Assembly: GCA_963556195.1 (NCBI GenBank)
Contig: OY744522.1
Coordinates: 42,304,763 to 42,368,762, forward strand
DNA: 64,000 nt
Direction of reading: 5' to 3'
From: Sepiola atlantica
Lineage: Eukaryota > Mollusca > Cephalopoda > Sepiida > Sepiolidae
This document shows positions 32,982 through 45,040 of this stretch, piece after piece; within the stretch, counting starts at the first letter, position 1, and the number at the start of each line of letters is the position of its first letter. Under the pieces are notes generated by a model. That model had not been told where the DNA came from. It worked only from the letters and a program-made list of their open reading frames with translations, and made no database searches. A program made the translations under genes and the position numbers.

Positions 32982-33375
32982 ATTTTTTTTAACATAGTTC
33001 ACCCCAAACAAGGCAGGCCGCCACTCTAGCCGTAAGGGGCTACTGAGAAAAAAGAAAAGGGGAGAAGGTTTTCAACCTAAATTCGGATCTGCGCAGCGAG
33101 ATGTTTGTTAAAATTAGTTTTAAATGTCTACATGTCAGTACTGTCGGGGAAACAGGGGGCATGGAGGGAGTTCCAGAGGCCAGCAGCACGAGGAAAAAAG
33201 CTATTTGAGTAGAAGGCTCTCCGGCATCTGGGGACCTCCACAGTGAATGAATGAGATTTAGTTGATTGTCGAGTTAGTCTAGTGAATTTACGTCGAGGGG
33301 GCACCAGAGTAGCCAATTCATCGGAGCATAATCTATTGAAGTATTTGTAAAACAAACATAAGGATGCTACATTGC
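32982..33375 (-). mobile_element. LINE family A 3' fragment, copy 3
   Basis: Starts at its 3' end with a T run (32983-32990), then CACCCCAAACAAGGCAGGCC, the reverse complement of the family A terminus. The minus-strand coding part runs to the RT C-terminus. It is 5'-truncated near 33375. Confidence 0.85.
33128..33355 (-). pseudogene. LINE A reverse transcriptase C-terminal fragment
   Basis: A 75-codon frame reads FYKYFNRLCSDELATLVPP, then RKFTRLTRQSTKSHSF, then RAFYSNSFFPRAAGLWNSLH and PDSTDM. This is the well-known conserved tail of Jockey/CR1-type RT proteins. It ends in a stop where the family continues for a few more residues, TFKTNFNKHLAAQ, in the same register beyond. It shows the family is recent enough for intact local frames. 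Confidence 0.85.
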
Positions 33376-33840
33376 GGTGATATAACTAAACAGTTAAAGA
33401 ATTTAGGTTCGTTAGTAATTTGAATAGAATTTGAATGAAAAAAATCTTTATATACATAAACGGTTCGCAGCGTTTATTTTGCAATTGCTTTTTATAGATG
33501 CGTGCTCATGTAACGGCATCAGCCTGGTGGTCGGAGTAGCAGAATAGTAGATAGGCATTATAATCTAGATGGTAATGCAACCTATGTCATGGACGGTGTA
33601 TGGATAGAGGTCGCATTTTGAATGCAACAGTTGTTGCTTTGACTATTTTAATAAAAATATAAACATTTATATCGTGTTGTTTAAGTTGTTCAATTTGAGA
33701 AATGTGTGAAGGAAATATTTTATTTTAGAATTACGGTCACCGATCCGGAAAGAGTCGGCTAAAACAACAGAGCCAGACTTGATATCGAGGTAAGCGGACG
33801 TTCCGTCTTATGCTCCCTCCAACTAGGGATAGGGTGCTAA

Positions 33841-33882
<42 letters not shown>

Positions 33883-34109
33883 AAAGCTAAGTGTATCAAT
33901 GTCGGCATTATTTCACAGTACATTTAAAGCTATGAAAAACTATTCCTGCTACCACGCTTGATTTTTGTCAAAAAATGAATGCGTTTCCAAACGGCTTTCG
34001 CATTTCGGGATCAGTAAAAGTAGTTAATAACTTCACACTTACATCACTAAAGGGGCGTTTTTTCTTTAACTCAATGTTTCAAATTGGATTTATGTCGCTA
34101 AAAGCGTCT
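33376..34109. other. unassigned DNA with (TA)n at 33845-33879
   Basis: Segment 33720-33840 has balanced composition and a GAGGTAAGCG donor-like word near 33788, but no recognisable exon. Confidence 0.35.
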
Positions 34110-34406
34110 TTTTATAGAAATCGCTCAAAACAAAGAATGAAAGCACTTGATGATAGGAGCTAACAAGAACGAAATATGATCACCGCAAAAACAGGAGATG
34201 CCTATCGATTTTAGTATTGAAAATAGCAAAGTCATAGGTAGGAGGAAAACAGTGATCAGAAAGATTGTAGTACTTGAAAAGAAGCTACTGGAATAGTAGG
34301 CTGTATTACAATGACACATCAAGACAGCGAATTCATGGAAACTAGTAGAAGTAAAACGAGCTAGAACAGAAGAAACGGGGAATAACTCACATAATTCTGT
34401 AGAAAA

Positions 34407-34696
34407 CATGCCATAATAGTATATATGGAAAAAAATTAGACTAGGAACATTCCATAATAGTATATATAGAAAAATATTCAGACTAGGAACATGCCATAAT
34501 AGTATATATAGAAAACATTTAAACTAGAAACATGCCATAATAGTATATATAGAAAACATTCAGACTAGGAACATGCCATAACAGTATATATAGAAAACAT
34601 TTAGACTATGAACAGACCATAATAGTATATATAGAAAAGATTAAGACCAGGAACATGCCATAATAGTATATATAGAAAACATTTAGACTAGGAACA
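34407..34696. repeat. 41-bp tandem array inside LINE B 3' region
   Basis: Seven units begin CATGCCATAATAGTATATATAG and end TTTAGACTAGGAA, starting near 34407, 34448, 34490, 34531, 34572, 34613 and 34653. The orthologous part of LINE B copy 1 (near 9572-9610) has a single unit, so the array arose after this copy inserted or in its subfamily. Confidence 0.88.
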
Positions 34697-34769
34697 TTAC
34701 GTTTAAGAAAGGGAGAGCGCAGAGAAGAAGAAAGTGTGGAGCCAATAAAATTATCATTATCAATGACCT

Positions 34770-35081
34770 TCAAATAGAACAGAGATTCACCAGCCCAAAT
34801 ATGAAAACTGTCATACGTGGGCTGATAGTAGATGTGTAGAGATGGAGAATTGCCTCATGTATGAGAACGTGTTTAAAGCGATAGAGAGAACCGACTTTAC
34901 GAGACGCAGAAAGGGCAATGAATTTAATATATGGATTCAAAGAAAGATTTGATGAGAAAGGAAGACCAAGAAGTTTCAGAGTCGATTTCTCTTCAAGAGC
35001 AGAGCCATCCATTAGAATCTCTAGAAGAAAAGAGGCACGCCTACGAACAGAGCTGAGTTTAAACAGAATGAAACGACACAA
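34770..35081 (-). pseudogene. LINE B reverse transcriptase thumb fragment
   Basis: A 103-codon frame reads EEKSTLKLLGLPFSSNLSLN, then PYIKFIALSASRKVGSLYR, then HLYTSTISPRMTVFIFGLVN. Family members usually have RPCMEYCCHIWAGA at the last block, so that part is degraded. Upstream sequence in other frames continues to the YADD active site near 35178-35212. Inactive. Confidence 0.8.
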
Positions 35082-36049
35082 GCAATTCCGTACCCCAATT
35101 TACAACTGAACCCAGATCAACTTCTTGATCAGCAACATATTTCAACTTATCTCACGGATTATGGTCGAGAAGCAACACCAGGATAGAGAGTGGCATCATC
35201 AGCATAGATTGATATTCCTGGGAATATTATACAGAAGAGTAACAAAGTGATATCAGCCTAATCATTAGTAGCTATTAAGGCATAGTCAAAGAGAGTGCTC
35301 AATGGAAAATCAGGAAGAACAGCACCAACATTATCAAGAGAGGAATAGTCAGCCAAAAAGCGGGCAAAGATATCAGCCTCATCGTTACCAGATTAAATAA
35401 CCTTAAGACCATTAGAAAGGGGAGGAATAACAGACTTGCCACCGTTAACAACACTATTGTAGATTTTCCAAAAAAGCACGAGCGACAACTTTTTGAGACG
35501 AGATAGTAACGAATCCTTTAAGAATAGCTAGACTTAGCCTCAAAGAATTCTCTTTTACAGGCAACGCCAGTCATATTGTAGGATTGGCCTTAAGCCTCAG
35601 CATCACACTGACGATACTAATTAAAGTAATGGTTACGATAGACAATATCAGAAGCAGAAACAAATGAAAACCAGGGAAAATGAGGTTTGGTTTGCAATTA
35701 CGATGAGGAATTAGGGTGTCAATTCCAACAAGAAACCAGTGAGAAACCTTCATAGCAGAAACATTGTGTAGCATACCAAGGATATTACCTTATGGAACAT
35801 CACACAGGCAGTTGCGAATCTTATCACAATCACCCTTTCTGTAGTTAAACGTCTACCTATCGTAGAGACGATCAACAGAATACTTCACAAAAAACAACAA
35901 CCTCAACATCAACAACAACATGATCAGAAGAAATAGAAAAGGTGTAAGGAACAGAAGATAAGATCAGGTAAGGATGATAGATGATGGTCATTATAAGGAA
36001 AGTGTGTAGGGAAGGTGACAATTTGTTTACAAGTCATGAAACAGAGAAA

Positions 36050-36280
36050 AGTTCAGACATATTTAACCATATATATCTGTGCGATTAGATTGAGGGAGCC
36101 AGTGAGAATGTTTAGCATTAAAGTAGCCAAAACTAAGATGGAGCTTGACGGATGAAGATGAAATGAAGTGTCGATACTGCTGGATATATCATCAACAATA
36201 GAGCAACAATTGTACGAAGGAGAACGATACCAAAAGACGAAATAGGAAGTGGAGTGCAGCAAAGACAGATAAAATGACAC
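36050..36280 (-). pseudogene. LINE B endonuclease fragment
   Basis: The minus strand shows HSTSYFVFWYRSPSYNCCSI, then DDISSSIDTSFHLHPSSSIL, with FGYFNAKHSHWLP in a neighbouring frame. A single-base deletion in the LVFG region splits the domain. The aspartate of GDFN is changed to tyrosine. Confidence 0.78.
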
Positions 36281-36595
36281 CCATAAGAAGCCATACTTGG
36301 GACACGTGCGATGGATAGATCCTTACGAATAAAAGACCAAGCCCATACAAATGTGTGGAAGAGTATAAAGGCAAATGTAGATCGTTGCTATCAATAAAAT
36401 CAACCAGAACAGCCTCACAACGAGCAAGGATGTGAGGATATTTGACTAAGAAAAAGGACTGACAATCAGGAAAGTTTTATCTGAGATCTCTGATGTTACT
36501 ATATGAAATAGTAAGATCTATTTTGTGTGGATTTGTAGAAGACATTATAAAAAAGTGGGAGAAAATTAGAATAACCTCAAGATCACCCAGGGTTT

Positions 36596-36890
36596 TTTAC
36601 CCCGCCTAATAAACTGGTATTGTCCGGGCCTTTGGGTCTGTATTTACGCCGGTCTATTGGCGGTGTCGGTCCTGTGCAGTTCTAGGAGGTGCACCCTCCC
36701 AGGCTTTGCCCCCCCTCTTTGGGGAGGAGTAAGTTTATTGCTTACTGTCTAAGGCGCCCCTACCGGGGAATGCCGACGGAGCTGCCCAGGCAATTTTTAA
36801 ACAGACAGAATGCTCAAATTCTCGAGCGCTGGTTCTTTCCCACTTTCCCGACCTTGTGTCACATCTTACTTTTGGGTGGAAGATAAAAAG
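36596..36890 (+). mobile_element. U2-snRNA-headed SINE-like element, copy 2 (5' truncated)
   Basis: Shares with copy 1 TTTACGCCGGTCTAT, GTCCTGTGCAGTTCTA, GAGGTGCACCCTCCCAGGC, CTCTTTGGGGAGGAGTAA, TTTATTGCTTA, GAATGCCGACGGAGCTGCCC and CATCTTACTTTTGGGTG. Only the last part of the U2-like head remains (GGGCCTTTGGGTCT near 36631). It lies just beyond the 5' end of LINE B copy 2. Strong conservation of the tail shows that the head-plus-tail unit, not U2 alone, is what was amplified. Confidence 0.75.
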
Positions 36891-38799
36891 AACCTTCGAG
36901 ATAAAGCAAGCCAAAAGATACCCTACAACCCGCATTCAACTCTCTGCACTCAAAACGGACTAGCTAAAAGATAAGCTCTCCTAGAGCCAAATAGGGAAGG
37001 AAGGGTTTACAAAGCTGGTTGATAAAAACAGTCTACCCTATGCGGCCAAACATCTCTATGAGACGCCCCGTCGGTCTGTCATTTGTTACGTTCAAGTTCG
37101 AAATAGAATTTTCGTCATTCTGTCACCTTCTGGTTAGAATGTAATTTTTCTTTGTCTATCATGCTTTGAAAGGTATTTTCATCACAAAGCATTCGGATCG
37201 AATTCACAAATCTTTTTATAAACGCATCCATAAAAAGATTCGTGAATTCTATACGAATGCTTAGTGATGAAAACACCTCTCAATAATAATAGTGTGTTTA
37301 CGTATCTAAATATGTAACGCTCAAATTTGAAAGTAATTTATGTCGGTCATTTACGGTTAAGTTTTAAATACCATTCCTCTTCGATTATTTTTTTACTTTG
37401 AAATACTATTTTCCTTCGTCTGTAAGGCTCAATTTAAAAAAAGAAATAGCAATTATATTAGTAGTTGTGAAGTGGAAACGAAGAAAACTGAACACATAAG
37501 CGTGCGCCGTTCGAATCCAGTCGGCTCCATAGCACTACTTTAACTTATGTATGTTTGCAACGTTAATGTGGTCTATCATGTAAGTGTTGAATAAAAATAC
37601 TTACGTTGTACATATATATCTGATGAATTGGGTTCTTAGGGCGGCGTTCACACATGCACAGGATATCAGGGTCATGGGGTCAGCTAGTATGTACTCAAAT
37701 CGCACCTCAACCAGTGGGCATGCCGTTGCATGGCTCAAAAGAGGGATCGAAGTAAAAGGCATAAGATGGAAAGTTTTGATGTTAACACCATGAGTAAGGA
37801 ATGTCTTAACATCGACGTTATATTAACGGGAAAACATCCTTAAAGATACATGGCCGGATCACACCCCCGCCGTTGGCCATGACGACAGCCCAATGAAAAG
37901 TTATTTGTGTTATTGTGTCCAACTTTAATTACAGCGAGAATTAATCTCTAGTGACGATCGTAGGATGATAGCCTCAGTCACGGTGTATTACTGTAGTTAG
38001 AAGTGGAAGACAGGATGTATGTTTTGAATGCCCATGTATTTTATTTGGTTGTGATATGTGAGTCATAAGACATCCTCTGAGAAGGTAGATAATGTTACCT
38101 AAGTACCTGATCCAAAAAATAACTGAGAAAACCAATGCCAACAACATAATCGGGCAAGTCCAAATTACGTTTTGTATTAGTCTATAACGCTTATGTTTAG
38201 AATAAAATGTTCGTTGGTCTGTCACGCTTAGATTTAGAATTAGCGTAACAGCGGTTTACGCGCACAGTGAAATGACGTGTTGTAAAAATGTCCAATATAT
38301 TTTACGTGCAAGTCCATGGAATAAAGACATTCTTAATAACATTTTTTCTGGTTTTATGGTTGATTAAATACGTTCATGGGGATAAATTTAGTTTTCATGA
38401 ACCCATTAAGAGAGATGATATTTAAGTTCTGGAATCAATTTATGGTAAGAAAATGGTTATAGCCACAAAGGTTGATAATTAAATAGTCACAACAACAACA
38501 GAACCAAAAACATGGTTGTGTATAGATAACCTATCAAATATTATCCTATCATTCTAAATGGCTGGATTTAAAAAAAGTATGTTAAAGCGCGAAACATAGT
38601 AAAACATACTTTTTAGTATGTCTATATCTGGATTTGACCCGTTGAGTCACCTATTGCGTTTGGGTTACCTTATTTGAATCAATAAAAAAAAGTTTATTGG
38701 TTCGCTTGTTTACTAGCTTCTCTTAAAGTTTGTGGGGAAAAATCCCTTAATCATATATACTCAAAAACGATAGTACATAGATAAGTGTATTTAATTCTG
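36891..38799. other. unassigned DNA with a hairpin repeat
   Basis: Apart from the inverted repeat at 37166-37280, nothing is firmly identified. GTTCGAATCC at 37507-37516 resembles a tRNA B box, but no A box is found at the right distance. Segments near 37070-37160, 37320-37440 and 38205-38240 share words such as GGTCTGTCA and may be an old dispersed repeat. Confidence 0.35.
37166..37280. repeat. inverted repeat, ~50-bp arms (MITE-like)
   Basis: AGGTATTTTCATCACAAAGC...TTCACAAATCTTTTTATA on the left pairs with TAAAAAGATTCGTGAATTC...GCTTAGTGATGAAAACACCT on the right, with a few mismatches and a ~13-bp loop. A compact hairpin with no coding content. Confidence 0.7.
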
Positions 38800-39342
38800 A
38801 TCAAACGGATTACATAATTCACTTCTAAACTCATTAACTATCGTTAACAGTTTTTGAACACAGTTTATTGGCGTAATGTGGGCTATATTTAGTTTAATTT
38901 AGTTTTAGCAAAGATGTTAAAAAAGGGGGTGAATACTCTGCATGATAATTCAGACCCCTCCGATATTTGTGTAATAGTAACAATATGTATTAGCATAGAT
39001 TAATACATACTCCAGTATGTTAGGTTCTCTGGAGTATTTTAGGGGGGGGGGTTTAGGTGGAGGAATATGGGCACAACGTTCTATTTTAAAATTCAATATA
39101 CAAGATTTGCATTGAAATTGATCAATTAGTCATTTGAAGTAAGAATCTCTGAATTTCAATTCCTTCTTAATACCCTAAATCTTAAACATTTTCTAGAATC
39201 AAAATTATGTAATTTATTTTGATAGAAATTGAACCAAAGATTCTAGACATAAGTGTTAATAACATTTTATCTTGATTTTAATCTTCGTAATGGGCCATTT
39301 TGGGGAATTACTTTCACCTGTCATGCCACATGTATTCTTCTA

Positions 39343-39344
<2 letters not shown>
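38800..39344 (+). repeat. dispersed repeat family F, copy 2
   Basis: Matches 5500-6200 in order. GCTATATTTAGTTTAATTTAG lies near 38882, TTCTAGAATCAAAATTATG near 39192 and AAGATTCTAGACATAAGTG near 39237. A G10 run at 39044-39053 is present only here. Confidence 0.55.
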
Positions 39345-39404
<60 letters not shown>

Positions 39405-39413
39405 ATATATATA
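39345..39413. repeat. (TA)n tract abutting a mariner-type element
   Basis: About 34 TA units with one T interruption. Its last TA is the apparent target dinucleotide of the next element. Confidence 0.95.
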
Positions 39414-39790
39414 CAGGGTGATTCATAAGTCACTTCACTTAGTAATTTAAAATGATTACCATATGAAGCACAAACATACTATGAACTTTTGATAATTGTT
39501 ATCTTACTCTCTAATTACTGCTATTTGTTATTTGAAATTTGTTCGTTTATATATTTGTTTCTATATATATTTATTTCATAATCAATCAAATATGCTACAA
39601 ATAGTCGTAAATTCCTTGCAAAAAAGAATGGAACTATGCATGCAGAAACGAAGGTGGAAATTTTGGAAAATTTGCTGTAATTTTAAACTCGCATAAATGA
39701 ATTTGTTGAATAAACTTTGTTTTGTATTACCGTGTTTTTTTACTTTAGAATTTCAAAACTGAATAGCTAAGTGACTTATGAATCACCCTG
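39414..39790 (+). mobile_element. deleted Tc1/mariner-type element, 377 bp
   Basis: The termini CAGGGTGATTCATAAGTCACTT (39414-39435) and their exact reverse complement (39769-39790) are flanked by TA on each side, as expected for Tc1/mariner insertion. A short frame at 39496-39696 ends with a VVNSLQKRMELCMQKR segment followed by a FWKICCNFKLA-like run. This resembles the C-terminal end of mariner-family transposases, so the element has probably lost its catalytic domain. It is non-autonomous. Confidence 0.82.
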
Positions 39791-40083
39791 TATATACATA
39801 TATATTTATTTTTTAAATAAATATATATATGTATATATATATATATATGTAAATAAATATTTATTTTAATTACTTACACACACCAGTGTGTTATGCATAT
39901 GCTATCTTCAGTGTAGTAGTTGTCAATTACTGTCGTTTGGAGAATTCTGCAGCCTGCTATTACACCCCTAGACCACCATAAATAAACATGAGAAAGAAAA
40001 TTATTTAAACTCTATAAATGTAAAATCAGTGGGCATATACAGTAAGTTAAGTTAGTGTTAAACACTGGAGAGGCTGGAACATC

Positions 40084-40137
<54 letters not shown>
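39791..40137. other. TA-rich DNA and unassigned segment
   Basis: (TA)-rich sequence at 39790-39850 and (TA)n at 40086-40137 bracket about 230 bp of unassigned sequence. Confidence 0.6.
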
Positions 40138-40140
<3 letters not shown>

Positions 40141-40808
40141 GTAAGTCAATGAAAATTAATGAGAACGGCAAATGGAAGCAAATCGATATCTTCAGTTGTT
40201 CAAAACAAGGAGCAGTTTAGTTAATAAAAAACATTTATTTTTCTTCTCTTTCATTCCTTAAACCAGGCTTTTCAAAGATTAAAATCTTATCATCAGAGGA
40301 AAAATTATGATTGATAAGTTGACAGGATAGGACTGTCAAAGTTCCAAATTTGAAAGAGTTTTTAAAAAATTTTTAAAGTTCAAACGGGTATGGGAATCAC
40401 CAATAACGAAATCCAAAAAAGCGTGGGGCTCAGAAATATTGGTAAATCCAGAGGAATCTGTATGAAAATCCAACGACGACGATTCCACAGGTAAACAATA
40501 TTCTTCCTGTTTTCAGTTAAGCGTATTCCAAGGCAAAACACAACGACAAAAACAAACGACAAAAGTTTGAACTTCAAAATTTTTTAAAAACTCTTTCAAA
40601 TTTGGAACTTTGACAGTCCTATCCTGTCAACTTTTCAATCATAATTTTACTCTGATGATAAGATTTTAATTTTTGAAAAGCCTGGTTTAAGGAATGAACA
40701 AGAAGAAAAATAAATGTTTTTATTAACTAAACTGCTCCTTGTTGTGAACACTTGAAGATATCGATTTGCTTCCATTTGCAGTTCTAATCAAGTTTCATTG
40801 ACTTACCA
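40138..40808. mobile_element. (TA)n-flanked foldback element M
   Basis: Long inverted arms at about 40138-40385 and 40562-40808 with a ~175-bp spacer. The left arm begins GTGGTAAGTCAATGAAA and the right arm ends TTTCATTGACTTACCA. Each arm carries the grammar CTGATGATAAGAT, TTTA, AT(C/T)TTTGAAAAGCCTGG (plus strand 40651-40685; minus strand 40265-40299). (TA)n lies directly to the left, and another at 40890-40952 lies about 80 bp to the right. Confidence 0.82.
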
Positions 40809-40889
40809 TATTTTGCTCTATCCAGTATATTGAGCTTTCCTTATTTCACAATAAGTCCAACTCTCTAAAAGTTTACCTTTTAGTTATAA

Positions 40890-40901
40890 TTTATATATAT
40901 A

Positions 40902-40952
<51 letters not shown>
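40890..40952. repeat. (TA)n microsatellite
   Basis: About 30 TA units with one interruption. Confidence 0.96.
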
Positions 40953-40954
<2 letters not shown>

Positions 40955-41039
40955 TGCTGTATTAATGTCCAAGACGAATAATCACAGTGTGCTCAATTAA
41001 GTATGTAAGCGCGTACTACTTGATTTAATATAAATATAT

Positions 41040-41446
41040 ATATTCCATGAAAAATGTCAGTATACTGAAATCATATGCCCTTAATAGAGTTAAGATGAAA
41101 ATACATATACACTAAATGTACAAAAGCAAGAAAATTCCAAAATGTTTACACTTTTATTGTCATTAATTAAGGGTATGACTACATATAGACCAAACCATTT
41201 TATTATCACATCACTACAGTATAAATCTTTATGCATGAGTAGATGAAGTGGGTGAGGTGCGCTGAAGAAAAATTCCTACCAGTAAAATACATAGCCCTGT
41301 TTTGCTCGCATACCTTTAATGACAATAAAAGTGTAAACATTTGGGAATTTCCTTCTATTTTGTACATTTAGTGCATATGGATTTTCATCTAAACCCTATT
41401 AAGGGCATATGATTTAAGTATACTGGAATTTTTCATGGAATGTCAC
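41040..41446. mobile_element. foldback element N
   Basis: Arms at about 41043-41175 and 41315-41446. TTCCATGAAAAATGTCAGTA pairs with TACTGGAATTTTTCATGGAA, and AATGTTTACACTTTTATTGTCATTAA pairs across the ~140-bp spacer. Mismatches are scattered, so it is older than the 15.9-kb palindrome. No coding content. Confidence 0.8.
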
Positions 41447-41517
41447 TACTTTTGTAAAGGCTATGCCTCAATACAATGCCTTCTCATAACTGATATAGCT
41501 GGTAGTTTGACTAATCA

Positions 41518-41775
41518 AGGTATATGGTAAACTGAAATTAAAATGCCATCAACTAGACACTAGAACCTCTATATTTGCCCAAAATCAGCTGAATTCATCA
41601 AATGGTCGATAAGATATAGAATAAAGTGTATGTATACTGATCATTTTTTAAGGTTTTTTGGAATTTTCTGGAAAACTAAGGTATATGGTAAACAGAAATT
41701 AAAATGCCATCAACCTCTATCTCTGCAAAAAATCAGCTGAATCCATCAAATAGTTGATGAGATACAGGGTGGCAC
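41518..41775 (+). repeat. two direct repeats, ~165-bp spacing
   Basis: AAGGTATATGGTAAACTGAAATTAAAATGCCATCAAC near 41518 recurs near 41681. AAAATCAGCTGAATTCATCAAAT near 41581 recurs near 41729. Between 41778 and 41800 there is a short ACGT-rich (TACG)n. Class unknown. Confidence 0.7.
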
Positions 41776-42027
41776 ATACGTACGTATGTACGTACGTACA
41801 CACAGATAACATGATTTCATGATTGAACTTTCTGAATCTCTAGGTTGCCTTGACTAATGATGCTGAAATTCTACACACTTATAGAACCTATCAAATAAAA
41901 ATAGTATGCAAAGTTTTAACTAATTTGTTATTTTTGTGTTTGAGTTATGATTGATCAAAGAAATGAGATTTCCAGCATATGCCATTCGTACGGTCTATTA
42001 AGGGATAGAGCGCTCTCGCTCCTCCCT

Positions 42028-42660
<633 letters not shown>

Positions 42661-43314
42661 TATCTCAATATAAACAGTGTCAAGTGCCAGGAGATCGAAT
42701 TAGTTTTACTCAATTGATTAGTCCTTAAAGCTAAGGCCAGTTAGCGATATCCTTACAAATGAGCTCTACCCATGACAAAAGGGAGCTTTATATAATCATC
42801 AACATACAGACTGTTTCGCTGTAAAAATATAGTACATATAATATATTAGTTTTGATTAATGTTAATCCATTGAAAATCCAGTGTTTACGAAAATTGCTCA
42901 ATAACAAGTACAGCTGTATTTAGTATGAATTTCTATTTATACAAACATCATTGGTTACGTATGTGCATGCATGTCTCAGTTGCCCTTTGCAATAGAGAGT
43001 CAACTTCTTCAGACAGAAATAAAAAATCCCAAATGAGAAGATGCAAACTTCCTGTTTTAGTATATTTCTCTGGATAGGAATGGGCTCATGATTCAACGGT
43101 CAAGCTTCATATCAAATTACATTTTTACCTATTCGACCCTTCTATTCGCTGCTATTATTTGGTTTATCTAGCGTGTACGATCCTATTAATATTTTTTAAT
43201 TTATTACCACTTTAGATCTTTCTTACTATCAAACGATCCGGGGAGTTCAGTTATTTCGAGCTGACCTATATAAAGTCCTATTTATACACATAAATGTCCA
43301 TGCCCATATATCTC

Positions 43315-43353
<39 letters not shown>

Positions 43354-43380
43354 ATATATAAATATATATATTGTTGAATA
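42661..43380. other. unassigned DNA with (CA)n at 43318-43351
   Basis: Nothing is recognised beyond the CA repeat. Confidence 0.45.
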
Positions 43381-43662
43381 TAAGAATATAATTACTTATT
43401 ACATAATTCGCGCTAAAATCTTCTATTAAATTAACATATGGTCTGTCCCTGATTAACCTCATTCCCTTGAAGATGGACCCGGATGGGTCTGAAAGTACTT
43501 GGGAAACAAATCGAAACTATTGCAAATTCATCAGCCAATTCCCTTCCAAAACTAAGATCCTGATTCGGACTATTGAAAGGGATTATCAAAGAATATCTAG
43601 ACAGGAGTTGTCTCTTATATTCAACAATACTTGCCTGCAAGAGAAGATGCTGCCTAGATATA

Positions 43663-43701
<39 letters not shown>
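43381..43701 (+). mobile_element. element with hairpin motif ending in (TA)n
   Basis: CTTGAAGATG, the perfect hairpin GACCC-ggat-GGGTC, then TGAAAGTACTTGG at 43466-43502. A (TA)n tract at 43667-43701 bounds it on the right. No inverted arms. The 90- and 95-codon frames over this segment are antisense overlaps without domain support. Confidence 0.45.
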
Positions 43702-43704
<3 letters not shown>

Positions 43705-43876
43705 AATTCCCGAAACATTTTTTCATGGTAAACAACTGATAATCACTTAAATAATGTTAGAAGCAAACTAATATAATAACTGTAAAAATAAATTGACTTA
43801 CATGAGTGATTTGTCACTGAACGACTTGGGACGTAAAGTTTTTTTTATATATAATTTTAATGGTTGAGAAACTTCC

Positions 43877-43880
<4 letters not shown>

Positions 43881-43958
<78 letters not shown>
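43881..43958. repeat. (TA)n microsatellite
   Basis: About 39 uninterrupted TA units. Confidence 0.97.
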
Positions 43959-43961
<3 letters not shown>

Positions 43962-45040
43962 CAGTATTCTCTCGGCGTTATTTATGTTGAGATATATTGC
44001 TGCTCGATAATTTTTTTAGAGAAAATAATTGAAAATATCATCATATTTGAAATATGTCGTAAAGTAATATAAAACTTACGATGTGTTTTCTGAAAACATT
44101 CTTGCTCTTGTTGAGTCATATTACTGCTCAGAAATCACATTTGAAATATAAGTGATGTAATAAAACACTGTCAGTAGTTTTATCTTAGGAAAATAAACTA
44201 CTTCATTTCTTTAAAGTTTTAAAATGATAAAAAAAATGTTTTATGTATGTTTTGCATCCAAAATTCTGTTTTCCAAATACGTCATTTCATACGCTTCTTT
44301 AATTTGTATTTCTTAAATTAGATTGCGATTTAAGGTCAAGCAGCAAAGTAAAATATATTCATAAAGATTTAATTTAATATCGATTCTTTTTTATGAGAAA
44401 GTATTTTTTATATATTTACTTACTAAGTTTGAAACTGGAATCTATCGTATTTCTGTAGTTGTTCTAATATTCACGTTAGAAAACGAAACACTTTGTTATC
44501 TTAAAAAGAATCGATATTAAATAAAATATTTATAACATTTTTTCTACTTTGTTCCTACACTTTCAATTGCAATGCAATTTTAAAACTATAACTTTAGTAA
44601 TCATATAGATTTGAATGTCTTTTGAAAATTAGATCTTTGACGTGAAATGTTTATATCTTTTTTGGAAATATTTTTTGCTTAATGCTATTTTTCTTTTCTG
44701 AAACGAATAAAATCTATTTTAAAATATGAATTATGTTTTTTCTACGTTTTAATAAATTTCAATTATTTTATGGACCTAACCGATGAATTCCCATAGTGAC
44801 ACTAGGTATTATCGAAAGAAAAATGTAAATGGTGCTTTTTGATTACTTTAAGAATGTAATCTTTATAGAAACTTATTTGAATATTGCTAACTGTTAACAT
44901 ATCGATATATATTAAAAACAAACAACAATCATTGACTTTTTTAATATAAGTTCGTTCATCTTGAATTTACTTTGTTGATTTATTATTTTGATTTATTTTG
45001 ATAATTTAATTGATGTAAACTAACTAAGAATAAATTATTA
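43959..45040. other. AT-rich DNA without recognisable content
   Basis: AATATCGATTCTTTTT near 44377 and AAAAAGAATCGATATT near 44504 form a small inverted pair 110 bp apart. GTTGAGATATATTGCTGCTC near 43985 resembles GTTGAGTCATATTACTGCTC near 44111. No gene. Confidence 0.4.

Larger units (their letters stand above)
34110..36590 (-). mobile_element. LINE family B, long copy 2
   Basis: Minus-strand Jockey/CR1-type LINE of about 2.5 kb. The endonuclease part has FWYRSPS near 36215-36240 and FGYFNAKHSHWL near 36112-36150, where the family norm is GDFN. The RT active site YADDATLYPG lies near 35178-35212. The thumb region follows with LKLLGLPFSSNLSLNPYI and SASRKVGSLYR, and the 3' end is shared with 9280-9908. 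Stops and frameshifts are frequent. The 3' UTR has expanded into a 41-bp tandem array. Confidence 0.83.

Noticed and set aside
34407..34696. CRISPR-like periodicity
   Set aside because: Tandem 41-bp units inside a LINE, with no spacers.
37460..37530. tRNA gene suggested by GTTCGAATCC
   Set aside because: B-box-like word only; no A box or cloverleaf is found upstream.
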